Shown: positions 1-8,821, numbered from the stretch's first letter. The stretch: DNA of 64,000 nucleotides from SFEL01 sp963640685 (GCA_963640685.1 CAVIAA010000001.1:62001-126000); one strand, 5' to 3'. Notes: generated by a model not told the origin, from the letters alone. Numbers and translations are program-made.

Positions 1-461
1 AGAAGTACGTCGGGTTTATATTTCAGTCTTTTAACCTGATGCCGTACTACACAGCCCTTGAAAACGTTGCGTTTCCGCTCTCGTTCAGGGGCGTTCCGTA
101 TGAAAAGCGCATGAGCCTTGCAAAAAAGGCGCTTAAGGACGTTGGCCTGGAGAGCCACATGCAGCACATGCCGGGGCAAATGTCCGGTGGTCAGCAGCAG
201 CGCGTCGGCATCGCCCGCGCCTTGGTGACAGATCCGGAAATAATCTTTGCGGATGAGCCGACGGGCAACCTGGATTCCAAGACGTCGGACGAGGTGATGC
301 GGAGCATGTGCGAAACGGTCAAGAGCCACGGCAAGACCTTCATAATGGTAACACACGATCCGAACATGGCGGCTTATGCCGACAAGGTCATAAACATACT
401 GGATGGGCGCATAACCGATACCTACTACAACGAGCACAAAAACGGCGGAGGAAAAGAATGA
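1..461 (+). CDS. ABC transporter ATP-binding protein (MacB/LolD type), 5' truncated by window edge
   Basis: About 152 residues of the C-terminal part of a nucleotide-binding domain; the reading frame is open from base 3, so the Walker A region lies outside the window. Visible are the Q-loop (FQSFNLMP), the ABC signature MSGGQQQR near visible residue 60, Walker B with IIFADEPTGNLD near residue 80, and the switch histidine in VTHDP. The DEPTGNLD form is typical of the LolD/MacB/FtsE group, which drives extracytoplasmic transport or mechanotransmission rather than ordinary import. The stop overlaps the next start (ATGA), so it is translationally coupled to the secreted protein and the FtsX-like permease downstream. 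Substrate unknown. Confidence 0.93.
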   Translation, partial: KYVGFIFQSFNLMPYYTALENVAFPLSFRGVPYEKRMSLAKKALKDVGLESHMQHMPGQMSGGQQQRVGIARALVTDPEIIFADEPTGNLDSKTSDEVMRSMCETVKSHGKTFIMVTHDPNMAAYADKVINILDGRITDTYYNEHKNGGGKE

Positions 462-2209
462 AACGGGTTATTACTGTAATTCTGGCGATAATGATGGTGC
501 TTTCTGTAAGCAGCTTTGCATATGCGGAGAATGTCACCATCAGCGGTGCAAAAGAGAACAGCTATGTTGAAAACAACGGCAGCGTCAGCATGAACATCCA
601 AATAAATAACCAGACCGGCAAATCGCTGCAGTTGGTGTCCATTCAACCGAACGGCGGATATCTTACCAGTGTTTCTTTTCCGACAGATAAGGACAGCTCG
701 AGGGCGACTATTCCGTTCGGAAGTAGCATACTGAATATCACGGCGAACACCGGCGGTTCAGGAGAGACTCCGGGTACCCTGACATTTTATTTTTACTATG
801 TCGACGATGGAGGCGAAAGCCACCCGGAAACGGCTACATATAGCGGATTTACGGTGGCGGAGCATATCGAACCTTCAACGACTCCGACAAGCAGCGCTTC
901 GCCGCAGGCAACTGCTTCGCCGGAGAAAAAGGAAGATTCCGAGTTCAGAATAAAGACCACCAACATCGACTCCTACGGTCAGCTGGTGCCTACTCCTTCC
1001 GGCGACTACGGCGAGACGATAGGCGTTCGCCTGCCGCTCACCTGCACAAAGGGCATGGTATACGACATAAAGGTCTCTCCCGTGCTGAGCACGGATATTG
1101 AAAAGTTTCCCTTTGATATAGACCTCGTGGACTATAACCTGAGCTACCCGAACAGCCTTTACGCAGGGGCGGTCGTCGAGTTCAACTATACTTGGCGGCT
1201 GAGCAAAAAGGCAACGGTCGGCGTAAAGCAGGTTGACTTTAACGTGACCTACCGAAACGAGGACGGCGACCTTAAGACCGGCACGGTAAGCCTGTTTGTA
1301 AACGTTCGCAAGGGGCTTTCCGCAAGCACCGACAAGGACGCTACCGCCTCAGTGCCGAAGCTGATTATCGAAAGCTATAAGTTGAGCTCGGATAAGATAT
1401 ACGCGGGCGAGACCTTTAACCTTGAGTTTACAGTAAAGAATACCTCAAGCGAGACCGGCCTGCAGAACATTCAGATACACATTAAGGACGCCGCGGAGAC
1501 CGCGACCATAGTTCCCGCAAGCGGCGGCAGCAATACCCTCTACATAAGCAAAATAGCAAAGGGGGAGAGCAGCGCGCAGAAGGTCGCCCTTCAAACCGCG
1601 CCCGATGCCGCGGCAAAGGCGTATACCCTGAGCGTGGATTTCAGCTATGAATCCGCAGACACAAACGCCGCGCACACCGCAAATGAGACCATAGCGGTGC
1701 CGATACTGCAAAAAATACGCCTCAAGTGCGATGAGCCGACGGTATACGACGAGGTATCCTACATCGATTCCAGCACGAGTATGTCGGTCAAGATGTACAA
1801 TATGGGTCGCTCCAGCGTGTACAACTGCGCGGTTGACGTTGAGGGCGAGGGGCTGAAGCTCGAAGAAAGCTACTTTGGCGGTACCCTTACGGCGGGCTCT
1901 ACTCTTGCCGCTGATATATCCGTTATACCCTCTGTTGCGGGGGATATAAGCGGCAATATCGTGATATCCTACGAGGACGTATACGGCGAGCCGGGGGAGG
2001 AGATGCTGCCCTTTACGCTGCATGTTGAGGATCCCAACGCCGGGATGGAGGAGGACATGGTGAGCGTTGTTGAGCCGGAGCCGGAGCCGAGCAAGGGCTT
2101 GCCCTGGTGGGGCTGGGCGCTTGGCACGGGCGCACTGGGCGGCGGTGGCTTCTTTGGCTGGAAAAAGCTGAAAAAGCGCAGGGAGCGCAGCTTGGAGGAC
2201 GAGGTATAA
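458..2209 (+). CDS. Secreted, membrane-anchored CARDB/S-layer-like protein of the ABC cassette
   Basis: 583 residues. The ATG at 458 is chosen because it overlaps the upstream stop and begins a clear signal peptide (MKRVITVILAIMMVLSV, likely cleavage after AYA near residue 24). A Ser/Thr/Pro-rich linker lies near residues 135-155, followed by beta-rich repeats resembling CARDB/COG1361 domains (for example KLIIESYKLSSDKIYAGETF). Near the C terminus come a Glu-Pro stretch, one hydrophobic segment (GLPWWGWALGTGALGGGG) and a basic tail (KKLKKRRER), so most of the protein is predicted outside the cell with a membrane anchor. Lying between ATPase and permease, it is probably an extracellular partner of the transporter. 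Exact domain identity is inferred from composition. Confidence 0.8.
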   Translation: MKRVITVILAIMMVLSVSSFAYAENVTISGAKENSYVENNGSVSMNIQINNQTGKSLQLVSIQPNGGYLTSVSFPTDKDSSRATIPFGSSILNITANTGGSGETPGTLTFYFYYVDDGGESHPETATYSGFTVAEHIEPSTTPTSSASPQATASPEKKEDSEFRIKTTNIDSYGQLVPTPSGDYGETIGVRLPLTCTKGMVYDIKVSPVLSTDIEKFPFDIDLVDYNLSYPNSLYAGAVVEFNYTWRLSKKATVGVKQVDFNVTYRNEDGDLKTGTVSLFVNVRKGLSASTDKDATASVPKLIIESYKLSSDKIYAGETFNLEFTVKNTSSETGLQNIQIHIKDAAETATIVPASGGSNTLYISKIAKGESSAQKVALQTAPDAAAKAYTLSVDFSYESADTNAAHTANETIAVPILQKIRLKCDEPTVYDEVSYIDSSTSMSVKMYNMGRSSVYNCAVDVEGEGLKLEESYFGGTLTAGSTLAADISVIPSVAGDISGNIVISYEDVYGEPGEEMLPFTLHVEDPNAGMEEDMVSVVEPEPEPSKGLPWWGWALGTGALGGGGFFGWKKLKKRRERSLEDEV

Positions 2210-3505
2210 ATGCGCCTTTCGGATATACTCAGGACGGCCTTTTTGAACCTTTGGCGGCGAAAGCTGCGCGCCGTGCTCACCGTGCTCGGAATGGTCATAG
2301 GTGTAGCCTCGATAGTCGTTATGATGAGCCTTGGCATCGGAATCAAGCAATCCACGGTGGAGAGCTATGCCCAAATGGGCAGCCTTACCAACATCACAGT
2401 AATGCGCTGGAGCTACCGCGAAACCGAGACCGGCGGAACCAGCACCGAGAAAAGGCTGGACAAAAAGGCGGTTGAAACAATTAAAAAAATACCCGGCGTT
2501 AAGGCTGTTATGCCGCGGATACAAGCATACGGAATGCTAAAGAGCGGAAAGTGGGTAGCGGATTGCAGCATTATGGCCATCGACAGCACGGCGGCGGAGG
2601 AGTTTGGCATTGAGCTTTCCGAGGGACGGTACCCGAAGTATAAGCGGGGCAGCTCAAGCTATGAAATAGTTCTCAGCCAAGATGTTTTAAACTGGTTTTA
2701 CGACCCGAACAGCGGCAAGCAGGCCGTTGACAGGGACGGCAACCCAAAGGTCACGATGGATTCAAAATTCCAGCTCACCTTTGACTATAGCAACGTATAC
2801 AACAACATGAATACCACAGAGGGCGAGGAGCAGCAAAAGGGGCAGATGTACCGCATCGAGCCTGTCGGCATGATTTCGCCGAATAACAACGACTTTTCGT
2901 GGTATTGCCTCATGGATATCGAGGCAGTTCAAAAGCTCGCGAGGGAAAACAGCAGCTTTATGCAGCTGGATACAAAGAACTACAATCAGGTTCTCGTAAA
3001 GTGCGAAAGCACCGATGACGTTTCCTCCGTTAAGGCCGCGATAGACGAGATGGGTTACGGAACAAGCTCGCTTCAGGATGCGCTTGAGCAGGCGGAAAAG
3101 CAGATGCAGCAGATACAGTATCTGCTCGGCGCGATAGGCGGCGTTTCGCTGCTCGTTGCCGCGATAGGCATAATGAACACCATGATGATGAGCATATACG
3201 AGCGGACAAAGGAGATAGGCATAATTAAGGTTCTCGGCTGCCGTATGGATAACATTGCGGCGCTGTTCCTGACCGAGGCTGCGTATATCGGCCTGTTTGG
3301 CGGGGCGGCGGGCTTAGGCATAAGCTACGGCATTTCCGCCGTTATAAATCACTTTGTATCCTCAAGCGGCTTTAAGAGCGTTATCCCGTTTTACCTCGCA
3401 GCGGGTGCCGTGGTCTTTTCGGTCACGGTTGCGCTGCTTTCCGGCCTTTACCCCGCCTTCAGGGCAATGCGCCTCAGCCCGCTAAATGCGATAAGAAACG
3501 AATAG
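2210..3505 (+). CDS. ABC transporter permease, FtsX/MacB family
   Basis: 431 residues starting directly after the preceding TAA. Topology is that of MacB-type permeases: one N-terminal membrane helix (residues about 20-45, with LTVLGMVIGVASIVVMMSLG), a large extracytoplasmic MacB_PCD domain (about 50-285), then three C-terminal helices (about 295-325, 340-370, 390-420). The cytoplasmic motif ERTKEIGIIKVLGCR and the terminal P-x-x-A-x-R-x-x-P-x-x-A-I-R pattern are classic for the family. With the ATPase and the CARDB-like protein it should form an ABC efflux or mechanotransmission complex acting on envelope or peptide substrates. The substrate cannot be read from sequence. Confidence 0.92.
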   Translation: MRLSDILRTAFLNLWRRKLRAVLTVLGMVIGVASIVVMMSLGIGIKQSTVESYAQMGSLTNITVMRWSYRETETGGTSTEKRLDKKAVETIKKIPGVKAVMPRIQAYGMLKSGKWVADCSIMAIDSTAAEEFGIELSEGRYPKYKRGSSSYEIVLSQDVLNWFYDPNSGKQAVDRDGNPKVTMDSKFQLTFDYSNVYNNMNTTEGEEQQKGQMYRIEPVGMISPNNNDFSWYCLMDIEAVQKLARENSSFMQLDTKNYNQVLVKCESTDDVSSVKAAIDEMGYGTSSLQDALEQAEKQMQQIQYLLGAIGGVSLLVAAIGIMNTMMMSIYERTKEIGIIKVLGCRMDNIAALFLTEAAYIGLFGGAAGLGISYGISAVINHFVSSSGFKSVIPFYLAAGAVVFSVTVALLSGLYPAFRAMRLSPLNAIRNE

Positions 3506-3537
3506 AGAACCAAATAAAAGAGCAAAGGAGGGATATT

Positions 3538-3927
3538 ATGAAAAGCGTAAAACCAGGGCGCGGCCCGTCGGGGCTTGGCGCAATAGGCTCGATAATAGGG
3601 GTGCTGTTCGGAATATTCTGGACAATAAATGCGGTTCAGATGGGCGCACCTGCGGCGTTTGCGGCCTTCGGTGTGCTGTTTGTGATAATGGGCATCGTCA
3701 ACGCCGTGTATAATTACAAAAACGCAACGGGCAAGAACAGATATTCCTCATTTGACATAACCGACGAGGGCGAGGAGACTGACCCTCTTCAGGCTCGCTT
3801 TGGCGGGCAGAGCAGCGGCGAAGGGAACACCGCCACATCCGCTGCGGCTTATTGCCCATACTGCGGCTGCGGGGTCGACGGCGATTACGAATATTGCCCC
3901 AAATGCGGCAAAAAGCTACCAAAATAA
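3538..3927 (+). CDS. Small membrane protein with C-terminal zinc ribbon
   Basis: 129 residues behind a strong AAAGGAGGG site. Two hydrophobic segments (about residues 14-34 and 38-58) are followed by an acidic linker and a double CxxC zinc ribbon at the C terminus (CPYCGCG ... CPKCGKKLP). This two-helix plus zinc-ribbon layout is common in Clostridia but has no assigned function. It lies 32 bp after the permease and may belong to the same transcript. No enzymatic motif seen. Confidence 0.8.
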   Translation: MKSVKPGRGPSGLGAIGSIIGVLFGIFWTINAVQMGAPAAFAAFGVLFVIMGIVNAVYNYKNATGKNRYSSFDITDEGEETDPLQARFGGQSSGEGNTATSAAAYCPYCGCGVDGDYEYCPKCGKKLPK

Positions 3928-3990
3928 ATCGCCGATAAGGCTCAATACAACGGCATATCGAGCATACCTGAGATAGAAAGGACCTCAGCC

Positions 3991-5112
3991 ATGACGGAGA
4001 ACAGCAGGGTGATGCGAAAGAAATTCAAAGATGCGGAAATATCCGCACTGGGCTTTGGCGGCTTTCGCTGGCCGATGGATCCGGCTGAGCCAAAGCACAT
4101 CGACAGAGCCAAGGGGCATGCGCTCGTTGACGAGTGCTTTTCTTGCGGCATAAACTACTTTGACACCGCCTATACCTATCAGCAGGGCGATTCCGAGCGC
4201 TTCTTTGGCGAAAGCCTGACTCGCTACCCGAGGGACAGCTATTTTCTTGCAACTAAGTTTTACGTTGTCGCGAACCCAAACATTGAGAAGGTGTTTGAGG
4301 AGCAGCTTCGCCGATGCAGGGCAGAGTATTTTGACTTTTACCTGATACACTGCATGGACGAAAACAATATGCCAGCATATATGAACCCGGCAAACGGCTA
4401 CATTGAGTATTTGCTCCGCCAAAAGGCAAATGGACGAATACGTTATCTCGGCTTCTCGTCTCATGCGGAGCCGGAGTCATTGAGAGAAATACTCGACTGG
4501 TACGACGGCTTTGATATGGCTCAGATACAGCTGAATTATGTTGACTGGGATTTTCTGAGGGCAAAGGAGCAATATGAAATAATTACCGAGCGCGGCATAC
4601 CGATATGGGTCATGGAGCCGCTTAAGGGCGGCAGGCTTTCTGCCCTCAGCCCCGATGCCGCTAAGATACTTGCCGAGGCTCGACCCGATTGGTCGCTGTC
4701 GTCGTGGGGAATGAGATTTTTGATGACGCTGCCGAACGTTCAAACCGTGCTGAGCGGAATGAACAGCATAGACCAGATACGCGACAATACGGCGACATTT
4801 TCTGCAAAGAACCCGCTTACCGAGGATGAGCTTGAAATACTCTTCCGGGCGAAGGAGCTGTTTATGCAGCACCTTGGCGTGCCGTGCTCGGCTTGCCGCT
4901 ATTGCTGCGCCTCCTGCCCCGCCGAGCTCGACATACCGCTGCTCATCCGTGCGTATAACGAGTTGAGCATGGGCGGCGAAACCTGGCGCTTTGCCGGCCT
5001 TGCGAGCGCAAAAGGGCCGGAGAGCTGCCTTGGCTGCGGAACCTGCCTCAGCCGCTGCCCGCAGCGAATAAACATACCCGACGTTATGAGCAAGCTGTCG
5101 AAAATGAAATAA
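3991..5112 (+). CDS. Aldo/keto reductase with C-terminal 4Fe-4S ferredoxin domain
   Basis: 373 residues; GAAAGGA sits about 8 bp before the ATG. The N-terminal TIM barrel carries aldo/keto reductase landmarks: Asp and Tyr in DTAYTYQQGDSE, Lys in ATKF and His in YLIHCMDE. The C-terminal 80 residues hold two ferredoxin-like cysteine clusters, CSACRYCCASCP (near residue 301) and CLGCGTCLSRCP (near 347). Such fusions (COG1453) are widespread in anaerobes and presumably exchange electrons with ferredoxin; the physiological substrate is unknown. A related second copy lies at 18987. Confidence 0.9.
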   Translation: MTENSRVMRKKFKDAEISALGFGGFRWPMDPAEPKHIDRAKGHALVDECFSCGINYFDTAYTYQQGDSERFFGESLTRYPRDSYFLATKFYVVANPNIEKVFEEQLRRCRAEYFDFYLIHCMDENNMPAYMNPANGYIEYLLRQKANGRIRYLGFSSHAEPESLREILDWYDGFDMAQIQLNYVDWDFLRAKEQYEIITERGIPIWVMEPLKGGRLSALSPDAAKILAEARPDWSLSSWGMRFLMTLPNVQTVLSGMNSIDQIRDNTATFSAKNPLTEDELEILFRAKELFMQHLGVPCSACRYCCASCPAELDIPLLIRAYNELSMGGETWRFAGLASAKGPESCLGCGTCLSRCPQRINIPDVMSKLSKMK

Positions 5113-5129
5113 CTGAAATTACATAAAAG

Positions 5130-5159
5130 GCGCCCACGCCGCGTATGCGGCGTGGGCGC
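5130..5159. terminator. Hairpin between convergent genes
   Basis: A perfect 13-bp stem (GCGCCCACGCCGC, loop GTAT, GCGGCGTGGGCGC). On the minus strand it is followed by TTTTATG, so it best terminates the amidohydrolase operon; the plus side has only scattered T. Confidence 0.75.
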
Positions 5160-5173
5160 TGCTGCTTATGCAA

Positions 5174-6451
5174 TTATTTATCCTGTATGCCCATCCTGCT
5201 CTCGGTCGGGTATGCAACGCCCTCCTTCATTACGAAGGAGCAGTCGCGCAGTGCGTCCTTATCCGTCAGAAGGTCACGTCCCCAGCCGGATATGTCGGCG
5301 TACTTACCGGCCTCGATGGTGCCTACGACCTTATCAAGGCCGCATATCTCGGCGTTGTTCTTGGTTGCGGCCTGCAGTATACGGAAAGGATCCGCGCCGC
5401 ATTCCATCCAGCAGCGGTACTCAACGCCGTGCTCGTAGTTTTGCCAGTTCGTGACGTGGTCGGTGCCGTAGCCCAGCTTTATCTTGCTGTCGAGTATTGC
5501 CCGGCGGCCATCCTGCAGCCGCTTTTGATATATATGGAGCTTGCGGCAGAACTCGGGGGACTTACGCTGCATGCTCTCCTCGTCGTTCATTACGGCGTCC
5601 TGATACGGGGTAAATGTCGGCACAAGGTATGCGCCGCAGTCCTCGTACATGCGCGCCGTTTCCTCGTCCATAAGGGAGCCGTGCTCCATGCCGTTTATGC
5701 CGTATCTCAGCAGCTTCTGCATCAGCGCAGGGCCGTATGCATGGGCGGTTACGGACACCTTAAGGCTCTTTGCGGTGTCAAATATCGCCTCAAGCTCGGG
5801 GTCGCTTAGCTGAATATCATCGGGGTCGTCGTTCGGCGTGGAGAATCCGCCGGTCGCCATTATCTTTATAAAGTCACCACCCAGCTTTACCTCGCGGCGA
5901 ACCGCGGCGCGGAAAAACTCCGGTCCGCTTCCGGTGCCGTGGAACAGCTCATCCTGAATATAGTCCATAAGCATGGGGTTCGTGCGGGCGACCTGAGTCA
6001 TATCGCCGTGGCTGCCGGGTGCGCCGAGCAGGTGCGGGGCTACGACGAGCCTTGCGCCGGGCAGGTAACCCTCGTTGATCGCGCGCTTAACGTCCAGCTC
6101 GTAGGATTCGCGCCACCAGCCCATGCTGCGTATGGTGGTAAAGCCGCCGTACAGCGATTTTTCCGCTGTGTGGTAGGTCGCAAGGGCACGGTAGCCGTCG
6201 GAATTGAGCAGGGTATCCACCATGCCGACATCCTTGAAATGGAAGAACTCGGTGTGTACATGGGCATCGATCATGCCGGGGGTAACGGTCAGGTGAGAGA
6301 GGTCTATTATCTCTGTGCCCTCCGGGCAGGCGAGGTTATGGCCAACTTCTTTTATGTACTTGCCTTCGATAAGTATTTCCATGTCCTTCTGAAGCTCTGC
6401 CTTAAGGCCGTCATACAGCTTCCCACACTTTATCTTGATGTACTTTTCCAT
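5174..6451 (-). CDS. Metal-dependent amidohydrolase (imidazolonepropionase/prolidase-like, COG1228)
   Basis: 425 residues. The ATG at 6451 is chosen because AAGGAGG lies just upstream, inside the tail of the preceding gene. Amidohydrolase metal motifs are present: MIDAHVHTEFF (HxH), DFIKIMATGG with the Lys that is usually carboxylated, VTAHAYG and HGSLMDEE histidines, and GYGTDH with the terminal Asp. The pattern resembles the Xaa-Pro / Xaa-Arg dipeptidase and imidazolonepropionase-related group, cytosolic, with no signal peptide. It is the last gene of a three-gene operon behind two small membrane proteins, suggesting hydrolysis of an imported amide or dipeptide. Exact substrate not readable. 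Confidence 0.85.
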   Translation of the reverse strand: MEKYIKIKCGKLYDGLKAELQKDMEILIEGKYIKEVGHNLACPEGTEIIDLSHLTVTPGMIDAHVHTEFFHFKDVGMVDTLLNSDGYRALATYHTAEKSLYGGFTTIRSMGWWRESYELDVKRAINEGYLPGARLVVAPHLLGAPGSHGDMTQVARTNPMLMDYIQDELFHGTGSGPEFFRAAVRREVKLGGDFIKIMATGGFSTPNDDPDDIQLSDPELEAIFDTAKSLKVSVTAHAYGPALMQKLLRYGINGMEHGSLMDEETARMYEDCGAYLVPTFTPYQDAVMNDEESMQRKSPEFCRKLHIYQKRLQDGRRAILDSKIKLGYGTDHVTNWQNYEHGVEYRCWMECGADPFRILQAATKNNAEICGLDKVVGTIEAGKYADISGWGRDLLTDKDALRDCSFVMKEGVAYPTESRMGIQDK

Positions 6452-6455
6452 TTTT

Positions 6456-7142
6456 TTAAGCCTCCTTCTTTTCTTCCTGCTTTTTGCTGCCGCGCTTATA
6501 GTCGGCAATGAATATCACGGCGGATACCGCTATTGCGATGAGCATATAATATGCGCTGTTCATGCTGGTGAAGTAGCTGCAATACAGACATATCGCAAGG
6601 GGTATCAGCCAGAGCACGAATTTTCTTGCACCCTTGAGCACCGTTTGCGCAACGAGGCCGCCGAAGAGCGCCGGGACGACGTAGTTAAGAGCGGGCTGAA
6701 GCGCCTCAAGCTCAAGCACAGGCTTGAGCGGCACTGCCAGCACAACACCTATTGCAAGCACCGCTATCGAGGTTATTATCGATGCGCCGCATACTATAAT
6801 GGCCATCGTATGGCACTTTTCGCTGTTCGGCTCAATGCCGAGCGCGTTTATTGTGCCGACCGTTGCGGGCATCCTCAGGTTGGTGACGTTGCCGGTTATG
6901 TAGGACATATACAGCGCACCCGGGCCCATTATGGACATATAGCCGATCGTTTCGCCGGGCCACCAGGGGGCCATGAACAATATTACCGCGACCACACCGG
7001 GCCAAAGCTGCTTAAGGTCGGGCCATACGCCGTATACCATGCTTATGATAACGGGGTAAGCGGTCATGGCAACGAGCAGCACAAGGCTGGATATCATGCC
7101 GAAGGAGTGTACCCAATCGTTGAAATTCTGAGTCTTTTTCAT
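6456..7142 (-). CDS. Small polytopic membrane protein, partner of DUF5058 protein
   Basis: 228 residues with about six hydrophobic helices and a Lys/Glu-rich C terminus (KRGSKKQEEKKEA). Notable conserved-looking elements are APWWPGETIGYMSIMGPGALYMSYITGN between helices 2 and 3, and an amphipathic stretch NLRMPATVGTINALG. I do not recognise a named family. It lies 13 bp after the DUF5058 gene and 4 bp before the amidohydrolase gene, so the three are almost certainly co-transcribed. The simplest reading is that the two membrane proteins form a two-subunit permease. Confidence 0.75.
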   Translation of the reverse strand: MKKTQNFNDWVHSFGMISSLVLLVAMTAYPVIISMVYGVWPDLKQLWPGVVAVILFMAPWWPGETIGYMSIMGPGALYMSYITGNVTNLRMPATVGTINALGIEPNSEKCHTMAIIVCGASIITSIAVLAIGVVLAVPLKPVLELEALQPALNYVVPALFGGLVAQTVLKGARKFVLWLIPLAICLYCSYFTSMNSAYYMLIAIAVSAVIFIADYKRGSKKQEEKKEA

Positions 7143-7155
7143 AATTGTTCACCTC

Positions 7156-7860
7156 TTAAAATATGAAGCAGGCGGCGGCCATCGCAACGATCATGCTTAT
7201 CGCCATGCAGAAATCGGACAGCCACTTCTGTTTCGGGAGCTTGTGGCATATGAACACGATCAGCGCACCTACGGCGAAGCTAATCAGGAACACGATGCCC
7301 TTTGTATTCATTGCGCTAAGGCCGTAGGCCACGGATACGAAGGCCATTATGCCCATTAGGCAGCCGGTGCCGAGGGCGAGCACAAGGCCCATATCTATCG
7401 TGTTTGCCTTTTGGTATATTTTGCTTATGGGTTTAATTGCAAGGGAGGACCACAGCACGCAGGCGCTGCCGCCGATGGTCATTATCCAGGCAGCCGCCAC
7501 CCAGCCGTTGATGGTATATCCGTTGGGTATCAGCTCTTCGCCAACGCAGTTTACCGCAACGCTTGCGGCATATGCCTCATAGTGGGCGGAGCCTATTATG
7601 GAAAGCCGCAGCCATACGAGCGGCGTGCCGAGGAGCGGAACCAGCGAAAGGAAAACGAGCAGAACGGGTATTGTAGGAAGTATGCTGATGGTTATGCCGG
7701 TCGTCAATCCCTTGCGTATGTCACCCTCGGAAAGCCCGAGGCTCAGCGCGTTTTCCTTTGCACGGCGCATATATATCAGGCATTGAATGATAACTGCTAC
7801 AAGCAGCAGCCCAACGTAGATGAACATCCACGGGGCGTTACAAATCTCGGTGTAGAGCAT
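7156..7860 (-). CDS. DUF5058 family integral membrane protein
   Basis: 234 residues, about six or seven membrane helices. The segment LPTIPVLLVFLSLVPLLGTP followed by WLRLSIIGSAHYE matches my recollection of the DUF5058 family, which in other Firmicutes also sits beside a second small membrane protein and a hydrolase. An N-terminal helix is followed by a basic loop (YMRRAKENA). First gene of the minus-strand operon; the start is preceded by AGGAGAGAAGG. It is divergent from a tetR gene, with palindromic operators between. Function unknown; transport of the amidohydrolase substrate is an inference. Confidence 0.8.
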   Translation of the reverse strand: MLYTEICNAPWMFIYVGLLLVAVIIQCLIYMRRAKENALSLGLSEGDIRKGLTTGITISILPTIPVLLVFLSLVPLLGTPLVWLRLSIIGSAHYEAYAASVAVNCVGEELIPNGYTINGWVAAAWIMTIGGSACVLWSSLAIKPISKIYQKANTIDMGLVLALGTGCLMGIMAFVSVAYGLSAMNTKGIVFLISFAVGALIVFICHKLPKQKWLSDFCMAISMIVAMAAACFIF

Positions 7861-7978
7861 AATAAAGCCTTCTCTCCTAATTTCTTTATTTGTCTCATTG
7901 TTTTAAACGGATAAATTAGTTTTGGTCTTTTTGAAAACCGATACAAGCCATTGGCCGTTGGCCTGCGCTATTTTATGC

Positions 7979-7988
7979 ACTGATCAGT
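7979..7988. promoter_or_regulatory. Palindrome ACTGATCAGT, candidate operator
   Basis: Perfect 10-bp palindrome ACTGATCAGT about 120 bp upstream of the DUF5058 start. Short perfect palindromes like this are typical TetR-family sites. Binding by the adjacent regulator is inferred. Confidence 0.4.
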
Positions 7989-8013
7989 CGCATAATTCAT
8001 TACATAATCCGTT

Positions 8014-8041
8014 ACATAATGAATTATGTAATTCATTATGT
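8014..8041. promoter_or_regulatory. 13-bp inverted repeat, likely TetR operator
   Basis: Perfect inverted repeat with arms ACATAATGAATTA (8014-8026) and TAATTCATTATGT (8029-8041) around a TG spacer. Partial copies (CATAATTCATTACATAAT at 7991-8008) lie next to it, giving an array of TTACATAAT-like half sites. Position between divergent genes and symmetry point to the operator of the tetR product at 8204. Confidence 0.65.
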
Positions 8042-8203
8042 CAGGCTCGAGTACGAATGTCAAGGATTTATCACTTTTTTATGCACAACATTTTATAATG
8101 CCCGCATTACAAAAATTCATGCACGGTTTTTTAACATGCGGCATGGCCAATTTTCATCAGATGTGATATCATTCAAAATGTATGTAAAAAACGGAGAGAA
8201 GCT

Positions 8204-8821
8204 ATGTATAAAAAAACAAGCAAACGCGATGAGCAGAGCAGACAGTCACGCATGGCGCTTTATGAATCCGCCAGCCGTCTTTTTGCCGAGCGCGGCTTCA
8301 ATAATGTTACGGTGGAGGAGCTTTGCGCCGATGCAAACCTTTCTACCGGCGCCTTTTATCACTACTTTAAAAGCAAGACGGAGATATTGACGATATATCA
8401 GGTGCAGCTGGATGAGCAGTATGCTGCGTTTTATGAGAATACGATCAAATCCGATGAGTGCGCGTCACTGCTGGTGCCGGAAAAGCTGCGAAAAATGCTG
8501 AAGTTCATACTGGGCTGCTGTGTGGATCGCGGGGTGGAATACGAGCGCATCGTATACAGCCACATAATAATGGATACCGGCTTCAGCAGCGCCATGATAG
8601 CGCCGGATCGAGGCTACTATACCATAATGCACGAGCTGATCGCATCGGGTCAGCAGGAGGGCAGCATAACCGACGACATTACGGCGGAGCAGATAGTGGA
8701 CGACATAACAAAGCTGTGCCGCGGCTGCATAGTGGATTGGTGCGTAAACGGCGGAAAACCGGATATCTACACGCATTGCGAGAGGTTCATAGCGAGTTAT
8801 ATACGCGGCATAGCCAAATAA
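8204..8821 (+). CDS. TetR/AcrR family transcriptional regulator
   Basis: 205 residues. The N-terminal helix-turn-helix is clear: RLFAERGFNNVTVEELCADA, then LSTGAFYHYFKSKTEIL at residues about 25-60, the TetR_N signature. The C-terminal ligand-binding half is divergent, as usual. GGAGAGAAGCT precedes the ATG. Encoded divergently from the DUF5058/amidohydrolase operon with palindromes between, so it most likely represses that operon and itself, with the inducer probably being the transported substrate. A strong terminator follows. Confidence 0.9.
   Translation: MYKKTSKRDEQSRQSRMALYESASRLFAERGFNNVTVEELCADANLSTGAFYHYFKSKTEILTIYQVQLDEQYAAFYENTIKSDECASLLVPEKLRKMLKFILGCCVDRGVEYERIVYSHIIMDTGFSSAMIAPDRGYYTIMHELIASGQQEGSITDDITAEQIVDDITKLCRGCIVDWCVNGGKPDIYTHCERFIASYIRGIAK

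Larger units (their letters stand above)
7861..8203. promoter_or_regulatory. Divergent regulatory region between DUF5058 operon and tetR
   Basis: 343 bp without a gene, AT-rich relative to its flanks. It holds the two palindromic operator candidates described separately (7979-7988 and 8014-8041) plus further half sites of the form TTACATAAT at 7999-8020. No near-consensus sigma-A promoter was found for either gene. Confidence 0.6.

Noticed and set aside
308..457. Earlier ATG extending the CARDB-like protein by 50 residues
   Set aside because: The extension lies in the ABC ATPase gene in another frame and would bury the signal peptide; the ATG at 458 overlaps the upstream stop.
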